NCBI GenBank assembly: GCA_009617715.1
Contig: VTFK01000097.1
Coordinates: forward strand, 62,001-126,000
Direction of reading: 5' to 3'
Source of the DNA: Plectrocnemia conspersa
Lineage: Eukaryota; Arthropoda; Insecta; Trichoptera; Polycentropodidae
DNA length: 64,000 bases
Of this stretch, positions 48,889-61,075 are shown piece after piece (position 1 is the first letter of the stretch; each line of letters begins with the position of its first letter). Both the position numbers and the translations under genes were made by a program. Below the pieces are notes generated by a model. It was given only the letters and a program-made list of their open reading frames with translations. It had not been told where the DNA came from and ran no database searches.

Positions 48889-50404
48889 CAGAGAACTAGA
48901 TGATTGTTGAAGAAAACAAACTTCATTACGATGATTATTTTCTATAATGGACGCGAATAATCGAAGAGGATCGATCTACTTCGATTTATTACAACCCGTC
49001 AAGTTACGATGGAAGTTCGGACTCCCGTATTTATACCCAAATCGTATAGAAAATTTTCAAAAACAGTTGTTGCTACTTTACATTTTTCATATTTTTTATA
49101 GATTTTCTTCAGTCAGAGGAACATACAAATTCTCGACCTAGCTCGCTTTTAGTATCATATAAATACTATAGAAACCGCATTCTCTAATGTGTATTGCCCA
49201 CACGCAATAACACAACACGTACGTAAACAAGAACGATATGAAGAATGCGAAAAGCGACGCGAATGAGGAACCCGCGGCGGTCGAGTGGAATACAATCCAC
49301 AATTGTATGTGGCATCTGAAGAAAAAATAACACATAGCATTCGACGCGCGCGGGTAGGAGGGTGTTTGAAGAAGAAGAAAAAATAAAGAGGGGAAAAAAG
49401 AAAATATTTTCCGGGATTATGTGGGGAAAACGGCGTCGTGTTTGGCGTCGGATACGCGCGATTCGATGGTACAAAATCCTTAAATGGAGCGAGTGTAACG
49501 CGAATAATATCCTGTCATCGACAGACGCCGGGCGTAAATTTTAAACTTATGCCCGATATCGAACAACTATATAATATACACACACAGGATAATACAAACA
49601 GGAAAAGTGATTTAATAATAATGCGCGCCCCCGACTTGGACCAAAATCCCGAATGACATAAAGCCAGCTTTAGACTGTGTTTGCATTTGCCACATATTCG
49701 ACAAGTCTAGACAAATAAAAATTGAAACTCCCAAACGTACAGTCTAGACCAGCGATTTTGCATAGGGACAACAAACAGCGATATTAGGTTTGATGTAAGT
49801 TCATCTTTGCGATATAAGTCACGTAAACGGAAGATTTTTTTGACTATTCAGATTAAATTATATAATATATCGATGGGCATACGTGATAATTGGTTGACTA
49901 TATTTTTATGTGGAAATGATTAATAATGCCACTTCGCTAACAGCATTCTGATATATATTTTAACTAAATATGAAATCGTCGAAATAACAAGTAATCATAA
50001 AACGCTGCCTAAAGAAACTTTTACTTTCTGATTTATTTTAAACAGTTTTGGCCCTTTCTGTTAAGTTCGCATTTAAGGTTAGACATTTTCCAGTTAAATG
50101 CCATCAATATATAATCCATGTCCTTCCAGGATTGGTGTCGAATCGAGCGACTTTGCAACCAGATAGACACCGGAAACCTTGTAACAGTGAAATTCATAAA
50201 TATATAATTTTCGGAATATATACAGTAGAATATAAACTTTGTGATTGGCGAGTGTTTGCCAATGATAATCTCTACAGTGATTGATGTTTGTCGCCTGCCT
50301 TCTGCAACGTAATCGGTAGTGATTGATGATGTGAGCAAGTGTCACACGTTTTATTCAGGTCCTTCTAGGAAACTTGGACGAATAGCAGATGAGAACAACT
50401 GAAA
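48889..50404. other. Non-coding stretch with CpG-rich patch
   Basis: 49200-49560 is unusually rich in CG dinucleotides for this window and has overlapping open frames on both strands without recognisable domains. It could be a 5' UTR or promoter region of an unseen gene. Confidence 0.3.
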
Positions 50405-50575
50405 AACAATCGCAATAGTGTCTGACCACACCTCTAAAAGTCAACATTCTGTCACGTAAACGCTTTGAGGATGAACATTGTCGCGTAAACGTTCGGTTGT
50501 GTAAACGTTTTGTCTGTAAAAGTTCTGTCGCATGGGCTTTCTGCCGTGTACACTTTGTCGTGGCACCGTATTCAA
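50405..50575. repeat. Degenerate 16-bp direct repeats, cluster 2
   Basis: Units like tgtcgcgtaaacgttc, ttgtgtaaacgttttg, tctgtaaaagttctg, tcgcatgggctttctg, ccgtgtacactttgtcg follow each other at about 16 bp. The core gtcgcgtaaacgtt aligns without gaps to gtcataagagcgtt of the 35.4-kb cluster. Identity is modest (8 of 14) and all but one of the differences are transitions. Confidence 0.65.
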
Positions 50576-50829
50576 TAAATCGCTTTATTCGGCGCTTAAC
50601 TCCTAACGAGAATTTTGATAAATATATAATAAGCACTGTTATGTGCAATAAAAATATATTTATATAAGAGGCGTATTTTAAACCTGAGTATAATTTTAAG
50701 TATAAATCCATTTAAGAAGTTAAAAATTGTTGTAAAAGTCTATTCATTGTATATTTCATTTTATTTTTAAAGCAACGCTTAACGCTTGATTGCTTTAAAG
50801 CAAAGCATTCATGCGTTTTCATGTCATTA
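50576..50829. other. AT-rich spacer
   Basis: Nothing recognisable. Confidence 0.4.
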
Positions 50830-50905
50830 ATTAGGGTGACCATTCGTCTTTGATTTCCAGCGACAGTCCCTAAAACAGGGTTTAAATCCCGGCTTAGTTT
50901 GGTCT
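50830..50905 (+). mobile_element. DNA-transposon end fragment (AGGGTGACCA type)
   Basis: tagggtgaccattcgtcttt followed by gacagtccct and aaatcccgg resembles the end of a widespread insect DNA-transposon type with AGGGTGACCA and repeated GTCCC/CCCGG words. Only one end is seen; superfamily not assigned. Confidence 0.4.
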
Positions 50906-53359
50906 TCGATTTTGTATTTCTCCCATAAATGAATAAAACAATGAATAAAATGAGGTCGGAGCGACAATTTTACATAGGCTTACCATAATTTCAAGAATCT
51001 AAATACGTACACGATTTTGGAAAGGTAAAAAAGAAAATCGATTCATTATAATACTAAAAAAATTAAAACCGCCGTTTTATTCAGAAAAAATCTATGAGGC
51101 TTATTAATCGATTTTTATATTGGTTTTCAGAAATTAATATAAAATATTCTAAAATAATTTTTTTAGAATATTTCGTGCTGCAATGTAAAATAAACATTTT
51201 GGAAAAAAAATTTTGAACGAATTAATTTTCCTTTGACAAATTTTATAGCACTTTTTCTTTGTTTGCCTAAAGGACGACCGTGTGTATGTAAATAAGCCTA
51301 GGAGCATTTAGAAAAAAAATCAAGCAGGATGTAATCATGAAAAAAGTCGGTGACTTTAAAGTAAAAAAATACTGTTTGCCCTATACAAAAAGTTCCATAG
51401 CTGTACTTAAATATACTTAATTTTCGATTAATATGGTCAATATTTTTTGCGAGATGCTCTCTCATTCTAATCTATCTCTCTCGTAAAAAATATGAACTGC
51501 AATACAAAAGAAAATTATACAAACAAATAATCGCATATTCTAAAAGTCAAAACATTCGATACATCGATGTTCTTATACAGAGCACAGAGATTTGTTTGCA
51601 TTTTAACTATGATATCATAACAGAAACTTGGTACAATTGTGTTATTTTTATTCAAATAAGATTTTTCACATAAAAAACATGCATACAAGAACTATTTCTC
51701 CAGTGTAAATCATAACTCGCTACTATGATATATAAAATATAGTATTCATCATCGCGTTGAAAGATTCCGTGTCAGTAGGGAAAAGCCTTCCGGGAATCAA
51801 GAAAATAAAGAGAAAAATATACGGTGTTGTTTATTTATCGAAAACACGACCTAGACCTCTGATACGAAATAATGTACATCGGATATAAAAATATTTTATT
51901 ATCATTACTCGTGATAAAAATGCGTAGTAGGTTAGTGTGTAGAATTTCAGATAAAAATATTTATTATGCATCATATGATATCACCTACGATATTTTATGC
52001 AAGGGTCATAAACAGTAACCACACTTGACACTTTACGACCTGGAATTTTTTATGAAAGTAGTGGTAGTCCTAGGATGCATGTCGTTTGGCTACTTTTAAA
52101 TGCACAGGCTACATAATATGTTACATAATATTTTTCAGTCATTTTAAAGTAACATTTTTCGAGTTTTTACAGCGATGTAAAAATATTTAACAATTATTTT
52201 TTTATTGAAAAATGAACAAGATTATTATTGGAAGTAATCGTATTCAAAGCTTTCTAATGGCACGGATGAAACGAATTATTTTTTCGTTACCTTCTACACA
52301 AGTTTTATTAATACGATTTCTTGTAAAAAAATAATAAGAAATATTTTAATTTAGAGTATTTTTTGTACATAAATATATATGTTAATAAGTATTGTACTTG
52401 TTGAACAAATCAACAATAAAAACATAAAAATAGTACAAATCAACCGAAAGTTCTATACACTTACTAAATAATTAAACTAATCATTAACATATTACGGTCC
52501 GTCCACGCGTTTACGCGTGATGGCGAAACTTTGCGGTTAGTCCATTTAAGCGTGTTCGAGGGTTAAAAATAATGTAACGTAAGTTTGTAAAAATATCGTG
52601 CGAACGTAATGAAGATTTAAATTTTTTATAATTATTTTGGTAGCGTGAAAAAACTGTCACCTTATGTCAAAACAGAATAGCGAGAAATAATTTCAACATA
52701 TATACATACATAGAAACATGTATGTATCGGAAAATGTTGAAGCATATATAATATAGGCGTCTATATCATGGCAATGTTTGAGCTATTAGATAATTAACAT
52801 TTTACCTAATGAGGAATGATGCAGTTGGAGCCTGCGGGCGAATTGAACACAAAAATAATTGAGGGGACATTTGGAAACCACTGGATTAAATTTACGTTTA
52901 TAAATAATTTACAATAATATTAACTTTGTGCGACCAATTGAACATCACAGTTTTTTTAATAAAATTTCAATTTAATTATTGGTGACGAATATTAAAATTA
53001 TCTTATAAACATTTAATAAGAGAATTAGGTCACTGATTTTTTTAGTAAACATTTCAAAATTAAATTATATTTTCAGGATTTTTCCTTGATATTATTGGAA
53101 AACGAATCGTTTCTTTCGTAAAAATCTCCCACAATATCCAATGCAATATTGCAGTAGTAAAAAATAATAGTCTTTTTGTTCAAACCATCGGTGCCTACCG
53201 TCAGACAAGATGAAACAAAATTAAAACATTCACATACACACACACATTTGTTTTACGGATATTGAACGGTAATTTTCCGACGTTTGCATGCTCGCGCATT
53301 GAGTCGACGCTTGTTAAAAATAAATAAAAATTGTAAAAAAGAAATAGCGCACACAGATA
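50906..53359. other. Non-coding AT-rich stretch
   Basis: No gene, repeat or RNA that I can support. A short CpG patch (gtccacgcgtttacgcgtgatgg, in part) lies at about 52500. Confidence 0.35.
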
Positions 53360-53580
53360 GATAGCTATTCATCACATGGCGCGTTGCAATTTTCGTCGGA
53401 ATTTTCATTGCGGGTGGATCGCAGCCAGGCACGGATCACCGTTGCGGAAAAACGACGCGCGAAAACCATGTCGAAATGAAAAACTCGCGAGCAGCATCCG
53501 GCGGATATTAAAAGGGCGCTGTTTGACTTGCGGGAGATGACCACGGGCGAACGGTATTGAATATCCTGTAACTTAAATAT
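53360..53580. promoter_or_regulatory. CpG-rich island, possible promoter or 5' exon
   Basis: About 200 bp with many CG dinucleotides and a TATTAAAAGGGCGC element at about 53507 on the plus strand. A minus open frame of 78 codons spans it but shows no domain. A role as the 5' end of the two-cistron gene at 57.4 kb is possible but unproven. Confidence 0.2.
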
Positions 53581-55489
53581 AATGGGGGATACATGGGACA
53601 ATTATAACTGGAATCAGTAGTAACTAGGTTAATTACAATTTTAAGGTAGTAAATGAATAGTTATTGTATAATCAGGAAAGCAACGCATAAGGCAAAAACT
53701 ATTATTTTATCAACATGGTAGTTTTTAAAGCAATTTTGACTTTTTCCTCGAGAATGAATAATTAAAATGTATTTAAATTAGTCTTTTTATTGTATAGCAG
53801 CAAACTTTGTTTTATTTATGGTTACCTAGTCAACCAGAATGTTTATTAATACGCCCTTGACCATTCAAAAATAAATTCAATCATTTGTACCACTGTTATA
53901 GAAAATGTTATGTAGAGGATCCTTGATTTTAAAATGGAAAAACGACATTTACTTTATAGTACATATAGCCATATTAGGTACTTAATGACTTAGATGATCA
54001 GTATATTTTGCTAATATTTCTTAATTCCTTGATAAAGTGCATTTTTCACAAAGACATCTAAAACAATAATAAAAAAAATTAAAACTTTCAAAAATAGCAA
54101 AAATATTCGTTTACATTTCAACTCATATATCAAAAAGATCGTATATTACAGTAACTGCAACTATACGCACCGCTATATTATATCGCGAACAGCATTGCGG
54201 ACGGTTGTGATATAAATAAATATTGTAACGCAGCTCGCACAGTTGAGCGCGTTGTCATGGTCACTAATAATATATTATAAACCAAAGGTGAAATACATTA
54301 TTGTTTCTTTGTAAAAAAAATATGTTTTATTAGTATCTATGGCTGTATTAAACACTTACTTAATTTAAAAGATCTTACTTTTCTGCTGGGTTTAGTAATA
54401 ATATTTATTTTCTTTCTAAAGAGTATGTGTTCATGGTCACAAATTATATCGGACTGCAAGTATCAAAACGCTTTAGTGTAAATGAAAAAATTGGTACTGA
54501 TAGTGGTGGGAGCAGAAGCTTAGTATTTAGAACACTCTTTAAAAACTTGTTTATCATTCATATAAGTTAATAATTTTACTAAAACTATACTTAATAAATA
54601 CCTTAATTAAGTTTAAAAATATTGAATTTTTACATCAAAAATATTAAATTTTTACATTACAATTTATAAATCTCTTGACGACCCTAAAAATATTCTTAGA
54701 TAATTTTAAAATGTGTATTATATAACAATATAATTGTAAAATATATATCCACTTTTAGTGTTTTCTTTGTTAAATAATATATTTTTAAAATACTTAGAGA
54801 GCAATTAGAAGATTCACATTTAGCTATTGAGCAACAATGGCCAAAAATGTTTAAAATGTCTAAATCCATAATTGTCAACAGTATAAGAAGAACAAAGAAC
54901 TTTGTGTTTTATTATAGTTCATTGATACAGTAATATAGTAAGATCCCTAGAGTAGTCAGTTTTTCCTACAGCTGTTCTTTTCACATGCAGTGTTTAATCA
55001 ATTATATGTCAAGTTAAAAACAATTATCGGTAAAAATGCAATAGGCACTTTATACCTATGTACATGTGGTCTGACTGAATACACGTGTTATGAAACTATG
55101 TAAGTCCTATTTGCAATAATGCAAGCGAACGTTTTAATTACTTGGGCTGGTGGGGCGGAATCCCCGGATTTGCCCTGCGTAATGAATGTGTACTTTGGCG
55201 GAGGCATTTCGCGTACGGCAAGCATCAGACTTTCAAGGAAGTCGGTATGAGTCCGTTAAATCGACGGTATTCAAAGGCAACCATGAGGAAAATACGGCTA
55301 TTTGCAAAAGCACATATTCATTAAATTCTCATTTTTTTAACATATCAATAAATTCTCATTCGCATAAATGGTGAATGCTAAATTGCTTTACAACTAGTTA
55401 ATAAAAACATAAAAGTAGGTAATTATAATGTGTATATGTACAAACTTACAATATTTTAATATTTAAAACACACGATCTAATTCAATTTT
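53581..55489. other. Non-coding AT-rich stretch
   Basis: No supported gene. 55140-55310 is GC-richer with overlapping short frames of no recognisable family. Confidence 0.35.
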
Positions 55490-55705
55490 ATTTAAATTAT
55501 TTATCTCGATATTCATTGGTAAGATAAGGAAGGTATAAGAAAACCAAATTTGTGATAATTTATTGGGATTATAGTAATATAATAATCACTAATTTCGATC
55601 TCACAGACACGATATGGGATTTGAACCTAGGACTTTCACGTATTAGTCGCCAACTTATACAGCTGGTCTATCGTGATGACTAATGCAAGCCATTTAAGTC
55701 ACCAC
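55490..55705 (-). repeat. tRNA-derived SINE, minus-strand copy
   Basis: Read on the minus strand: tRNA-like head with GTATAAGTTGG-GACTAATA and the Pol III B-box GTCCTAGGTTCAAATCCC (55630-55613), then the shared body tatcgtgtctgtgagatcg, attagtgattattata and a tail ending gaatatcgagat. Pol III promoter-bearing head plus family-specific body defines a SINE. The partner LINE is unknown. Confidence 0.8.
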
Positions 55706-55856
55706 CTAAGATTATGTACTAATAAATTTTAGATAAAAAAAAAGTTAAATAAATACAACATATATAAAATAATTCTAAATGTATTCTACGAAAAATATTT
55801 TTTACAAATTAACCGTTTTAAGCACGTTACTTTTGAAGCATGGTACATATTTTATT

Positions 55857-56096
55857 TAGCCAGCACAATAGTTGAGTGGTATAAGTCTGACTATTCACCC
55901 GAAAGACCTGGGTTTAAATCCCTTAATGACCTTGATAGCTTATTTTAATTTCTATCGTGTCTGAGATATCAGAATTATGGATTATTATATAATGATGATT
56001 CTGATCGATCATCACAGATTAGTTTTACCTAGATTATCCTAATCTCACGGATGAATATCGAGATGATTAATTAATATCAAGCTAGTTCGTATATAT
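55857..56096 (+). repeat. tRNA-derived SINE, plus-strand copy
   Basis: A-box-like tagttgagtggtataagt (55869), a 5-bp-stem anticodon-like arm, B-box gacctgggtttaaatccc (55905-55922), then the body tatcgtgtctgagatatcag, tgatcgatcatcacagatta, tcctaatctcac and gaatatcgagatgatt. It lies head-to-head with the minus copy about 150 bp away, so transcripts across both could fold back. Confidence 0.85.
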
Positions 56097-56135
56097 TAGG
56101 TATTTAAAGTTCTCTAATAATGAGCTACTACAGCT

Positions 56136-56570
56136 GAGGGCCAGCCAAAAATATTCAGCGCCCTGGGCTCTAAAACAAATTAATTTGGTATTTTTTTCCT
56201 GGAAGAGCTAAAAAAAAAGTTATCATGGAAATTTTTGTTTAAAATCCATCTCGTAGTTTTTTCTCCGAGAATGTTAACAAAGGACAGATTACCGCGAAAG
56301 CTAAAAAAATATCGTCATGGAAAATATTGTTTAAAATTCATCTCGGGGTTTTTGTTTAATGAGAATAAATTGCCGCAGAAGCTAAAAAAAGAGCAATTAG
56401 ACAATTTTGTTCAAATGCAATCTCTGAATTTTTATCGATACCGTGTTAAATATAATTAAATGGCGCCCTCATTCGGAGTAAATGGCGCCCCCATTTGAAG
56501 TAATTAGAGCCCCTTTTGGGGCTGGCGCCCCGGGGACCGCTCATATAGCACGCCTCTCAGGCCAGCCCTG
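56136..56570. mobile_element. Non-autonomous hAT element, 435 bp
   Basis: The right terminus read inward is CAGGGCTGGCCTGAGAGGCG; the left terminus gagggccagcc matches it imperfectly. Flanking 8-mers ctacagct (56128-56135) and cttcagct (56571-56578) agree at 7 of 8 positions, fitting a hAT target duplication. The inside has repeated ggcgccc words and no transposase. Confidence 0.65.
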
Positions 56571-56578
56571 CTTCAGCT

Positions 56579-57437
56579 CGTGGAGAATATCTTGTATGTA
56601 TTCAACAAAAAAAATATTCCGAATCCCGACAAGTATTTTTTTAAAACTTAAAAAAATATTATTATATATAATATATTATAATATATATGGAGAGATGACC
56701 ACACATGAAGCAATTGCTTACATCAATAAAAATGTATGTATTTGTTTTTGTTCTAGGCATAAAATATTTATGTGGTTCTGTTGTATAAAATATAAAAGAC
56801 TTCCATGACTATAAAAATCACAGTAAAAAGATATTCCATAATTGCATTTATTGTACTTACTTATTTATTGAACATAACATAAATATTTATAGTATGTGAG
56901 TTAGTATATCGTTTAAGATATAAAAATGTTTTTAATATAAACATGCAATAGTTATTCTGAAACAAATACATATCAATTGCAGTGAAACTATAGAAGCGAT
57001 GAAAAATCTACTTCTTTTATTTCACTTTTTAAATGGTATTATTTAGTTAATTTAGCAGTTATTTTAATACGTATATTAGTATAAACGCATTTTTATTTAA
57101 ATTATATAATTTAGCAGTAAATTTAACCAAAGATGATAATCTCACACACTACGTATGATACAATATATACATTCTACAAAAGTGCAAAAAAAGATTGGGT
57201 TAATTAAATAATGAAAAATAGTGATTATCAGTAAAGAAGTACATATATTCAATAATAGTACATTGATATACATATAAAGTATAACGCAAATTTAAATTAA
57301 ATAATTTCTATACAAATCATATTATTTTAAGTTAATATAATTTTTGAAATGTAGTGTTAAAATCTTATTTTTAAATCAAACATAATTTATAAATAAAATG
57401 TATATTACAACAATCTGATTTATTTGTATGTTTTCAG
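56579..57437. other. Upstream/intron sequence of the two-cistron gene
   Basis: AT-rich. It ends in atttatttgtatgttttcag, a good acceptor at 57437, so this is probably intron between an unseen 5' exon and the coding exon. Confidence 0.4.
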
Positions 57438-57445
57438 ATATAATA

Positions 57446-57739
57446 ATGAAAAAATCTCATTCAAGAGGAGGAAAGTCAAAGGGTGCAGTATCTAAAAAGA
57501 GGGTTACAATATCTAACAAAACTACTGAAATAACAAACACTAATAAGAAAGATTTTGTGGATTGTGACGACGAGGAAACTGGGTTTGGAAATTGGCTAAA
57601 ATCGGGTGATGGAATTGAATGGATGAGAATATTTGTTATCGGTAACAGTATAGCAGTATTCTTGACAATGACATGGCCGCATCTTAAAAAAACGTTTGGA
57701 ATCGTAAAAGAGATTATATTCGGCGAAGACGACTATTAA
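57446..57739 (+). CDS. Small membrane protein, first cistron of a two-cistron exon (unrecognised)
   Basis: 97 codons from ATG at 57446, chosen because an in-frame ATG at 57428 falls inside the splice-acceptor sequence (gtatgttttcag ends at 57437). Position -3 is A. The N-terminal third is basic (MKKSHSRGGKSKGAVSKKRV), followed by an acidic DCDDEETGFGNWLK. A single hydrophobic segment (RIFVIGNSIAVFLTMTW, about residues 60-76) comes next, then PHLKKTFGIVKEIIFGEDDY. Layout, size and one short membrane segment resemble tail-anchored or small inner-membrane proteins, including mitochondrial ones; this is inference. I do not recognise the family. A second ORF starts 12 nt after its stop, in a different frame, arguing for a shared mRNA. 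Confidence 0.7.
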   Translation: MKKSHSRGGKSKGAVSKKRVTISNKTTEITNTNKKDFVDCDDEETGFGNWLKSGDGIEWMRIFVIGNSIAVFLTMTWPHLKKTFGIVKEIIFGEDDY

Positions 57740-57751
57740 AACTCTACCAAA

Positions 57752-58138
57752 ATGTTCTTCGGGATATTGAGAAGCTTCTTGTTCCTTGCGATTATCTTTT
57801 GGTACAGCTCCGGAGTGTGGAAGCTGATCAACGAATACTTCAGAAAGGAGTTTGTCAGTTATTTAGAAACAGAGTTTGAGAAAAACAGTAATTTAAACTT
57901 TAATAACGAACCAACACCACAACCACCTATAGAAAATAATGAATTAAAAACATTATATGATGTTAATATTAATACGGACGAATATACTTTTAGTAGAAAA
58001 AGAAACACGTATGCACCAGAATATTCATTGTTCGAAGCTTGCGAGAATGAGCATTTGATGAATAACAATGAATACTGTTTATCGAAACACGAAAATCCAT
58101 ATTCTAATCCCAAATGTACATACAATAAAAAACCTTAA
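57752..58138 (+). CDS. Small secreted or membrane-anchored protein, second cistron (unrecognised)
   Basis: 128 codons. The ATG lies in the strong insect context ccaaaATG. It starts MFFGILRSFLFLAIIFWYSS, an N-terminal signal-anchor or signal peptide, then KLINEYFRKEFVSYLETEFEKN (amphipathic and charged). An Asn/Pro-rich linker (NNEPTPQPPIENNELK) follows, and a polar C-terminal half with Tyr, Asn and three Cys (EACENEH, EYCLSKH, PKCTYNKKP). No known domain. No promoter, splice acceptor or poly(A) signal fits in the 12-nt gap, so translation would need reinitiation or leaky scanning. Candidate AATAAA motifs follow from about 58264. Confidence 0.65.
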   Translation: MFFGILRSFLFLAIIFWYSSGVWKLINEYFRKEFVSYLETEFEKNSNLNFNNEPTPQPPIENNELKTLYDVNINTDEYTFSRKRNTYAPEYSLFEACENEHLMNNNEYCLSKHENPYSNPKCTYNKKP

Positions 58139-60886
58139 ACACCATCATGCTATAAATTGAATATTGTACCTTCTTAACATTGCAGCAATTACACCTTTCC
58201 ACAAAAGATCATCTGCCAACATAATATTATGTGTAAAAAAATTGTTAATTTATTATTTAATTAATAAATACATCACAATAAACTAAATAAATATTATGAT
58301 ATCGTTTTTACCATCTATGTACCTATATTTTATATTATAAATTTAATGTTTATGAATCATGAATATTTTTAAACAATAAAAAATACCAAAATTATATTAT
58401 ATCATATGTTAATGTATAGTTTGTACGAAGTAGTTAGTTGGAGCAAATAAGTTCCTTTTCTGTCACATATACATAAGTTATTCTATAATAAAAGTTAGTA
58501 ATCCTTGGAATAAATCAAAATACAAAAAAACGATGAATGAAGTATTGATCAATATATGCACATTACTATTTTGATGGCTGATAGGTACATTAATAATAGT
58601 AATATTAATTCAGTTAATCTCAGCATAAGTATTATAGTTTAAAAATAAATACATAACAGCAGACAACGAAAAAAAATACTTCTAACTACTTTTGTGTTAC
58701 ATCAACAACGAAATACTACTTGCACTATTCATTAATTTCTAATAAAACACACTATTTATTGCATATTTTTTTCATAATATGAATTATATATAATCATGCA
58801 AAAAAGTAATATTGTTCCATTACTCATTCCGTGGGATTGTAAAACTAAATAACAAAACAAAAATAAATAATGAAACTAAAACATACTACAATATTGTAAA
58901 TAACATTTATTCATAAGGGTTAATCGTATCATTACTTTAACGTTTTATAGTATAAAACGGCATACACTAGTGGTATTAATTATGGACACTTCTGGTATAT
59001 TTTTGATTAGTTTTAATTGCTGCCAAAAACACATTTTTTTTGTATCCAAACTACTGTTTTACGCCTTTTATATATTAATGATGTTCCTATTTAATATTTA
59101 GCATGATTTAATTTTTTATAATTCTTGTTTTTAACCAGAGACAAAACCAAATCTCACATGTTCGATTTCATACGACATAATTATTGATATTACTGGTAGA
59201 TTCATGATTAAGTCAACAGTGCACAGACCTATACATGTACTAGAATTACAATGTAGTGAATAAATAATTAACGCCGTCTATGCACCGTTACCATTAAAAG
59301 CATTAGCATTTCAATAGAAAGCACCATCGATCCGAACTGTATTCGTCGTATGTTTAAAGCTGTAATGACATCCCTTATTCTAAACCAGAAATCATCAGGT
59401 AATCCCTCAAAGAAAATGAGGAGTTGCAGTGGGAATACTCGGTACCGAGCATTCCCACCGTAACGGTGCCGACACGATTTTATTGCTTTTGATATGAATT
59501 TTTGACGTCTGAGAAATGATAATTGTTTTTGCACCCTCATATTGACCAATATTATGCTTTGACCAATATTCTCATATCAGAAGTCCGTAGGGATAAGGAT
59601 AGTTATTTTATTTTTAAAACATATTGTAATATCGAAGTGCAGAACAATTATGGAGCAATCACTCAATTCTCACTTATTGTTAGTCGTAATATTATAAATT
59701 CTTAATATGCACGCTAGATAACCGAGCGTTTCCACTGCTGCTGTACGATGCTTTTGACGTGAATTCTAAACAGGGATGACATTTGGATGTGGCAGGTGGA
59801 GGAATTTTCTTCCCTAGAATTTGACCAGAAAAATTATGTCATTTAATAAAATATGATATGGATACATTTAAATTCTAGATTATTGGAACTAGGTTGTGCG
59901 GCAAAACATTGCTATTAAATTTGATTGAGATAACAATTTTAAAAAGCGAAAAAACCGACTGACGTTCAATTTAACTTTAAAGGATTGCAATATCAAGTAA
60001 GACGAAAAAATCTCAGGAACATTTTTACGGTAAGTTTGGATTATATTGCTTGTCCCATAGCCAATTATAATAGGCACTGACATTTTTACCTTAGACAACA
60101 AAGCAAAATAGTTGTTTATAATAAAGCATTACAATAGTAATGGGTGAAACGTACTGATATACAATAAAAACAATATTTATACTATTTAAAAACACTGTAG
60201 ACTTTTTATATCCTAGTTACCAATTACAAAGAATCTGAGAAACATCGGGTATACTTGCTACTTGCTAGTACTTAAATATTAGTTAAGAATAACTATTTGA
60301 GCCTAAACATAATATGAACCATGGGGGCTGTGATTGGATAATTAAATTGAATAGCAAAAGGTTCAAAATTAACTCATGCACATAATGTATAATTCAAACA
60401 CTTTTTGGTGTCCGATGCAACAGTAAACATTATAGTAGTAGTAAATTACACGTAAAATTTACAAATGAACGAGGCATATAATACATTTAGTGTCCATAAT
60501 TAATACCAGTACTGTTACTTTTACATTATACCAAAACATATTGCTACTTACAACATTCACTGACATCATTTCATTCATACATTTTTTTGTAAAACATAAT
60601 AAAAAATACTTTCTGATATTTTAAGATCATAATACATCAAAAATGTATAATGCAGAGCACAAACAAAAGTATAAAATCAACTATTTACATACACTACAAT
60701 ATGAATATGTCCTCAAAAACAAAAATAAAAAATGACAGTTGAATTTTTATATGAACTTGAAATGAATAAAAACATCAAATGTATAAGTGTATGACCTAAA
60801 TTAATTGACAAAAGATGACGAATGAACGAAATTCAACATATCCTCTAAAACGCAATAACCATACAAATTTATACTAAGCAACTTAC
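58139..60886. other. 3' UTR and intergenic stretch
   Basis: AT-rich. 59268-59560 is GC-richer with an open minus frame (reads LPDDFWFRIRDVITA in part). A related word set (accgag-cgtttccac, gcttttgacgtgaattct, agggatgacat) recurs in different orientation at 59720-59790. This suggests a decayed inverted-repeat element, not assigned to a family. Confidence 0.35.
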
Positions 60887-61075
60887 CCTTCTTGAACTGT
60901 TGTCTAACCAAAGTTTTGTTGAAAGCAAAGTTGACAGCGAAACATTAACGGCACAAAATGCAAAACGATGTATTAAAACGACTTGAACGTATACTAAAAC
61001 GTTGGATACGACAAATTCACTGACATCTACGCGACGGAAAATCTAAGAAACGCACTTGTGTCGACTGTTTGAAGT
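60887..61075 (-). other. Candidate non-coding 5' exon with consensus donor
   Basis: On the minus strand a moderately GC-rich, CpG-containing stretch ends ...CAAGAAGG/GTAAGTTG, a consensus donor at 60886-60881. No long frame is open, so it would be a 5' UTR exon of a minus-strand gene whose coding exons I cannot find to the left within the window. Confidence 0.3.

Noticed and set aside
49138..49656. Several overlapping open frames on both strands
   Set aside because: Overlap in many frames is explained by the CpG-rich, stop-poor composition; no frame shows a family signature.
53365..53601. 78-codon minus-strand open frame
   Set aside because: Spans a CpG-rich island where open frames are expected by composition; no domain seen.
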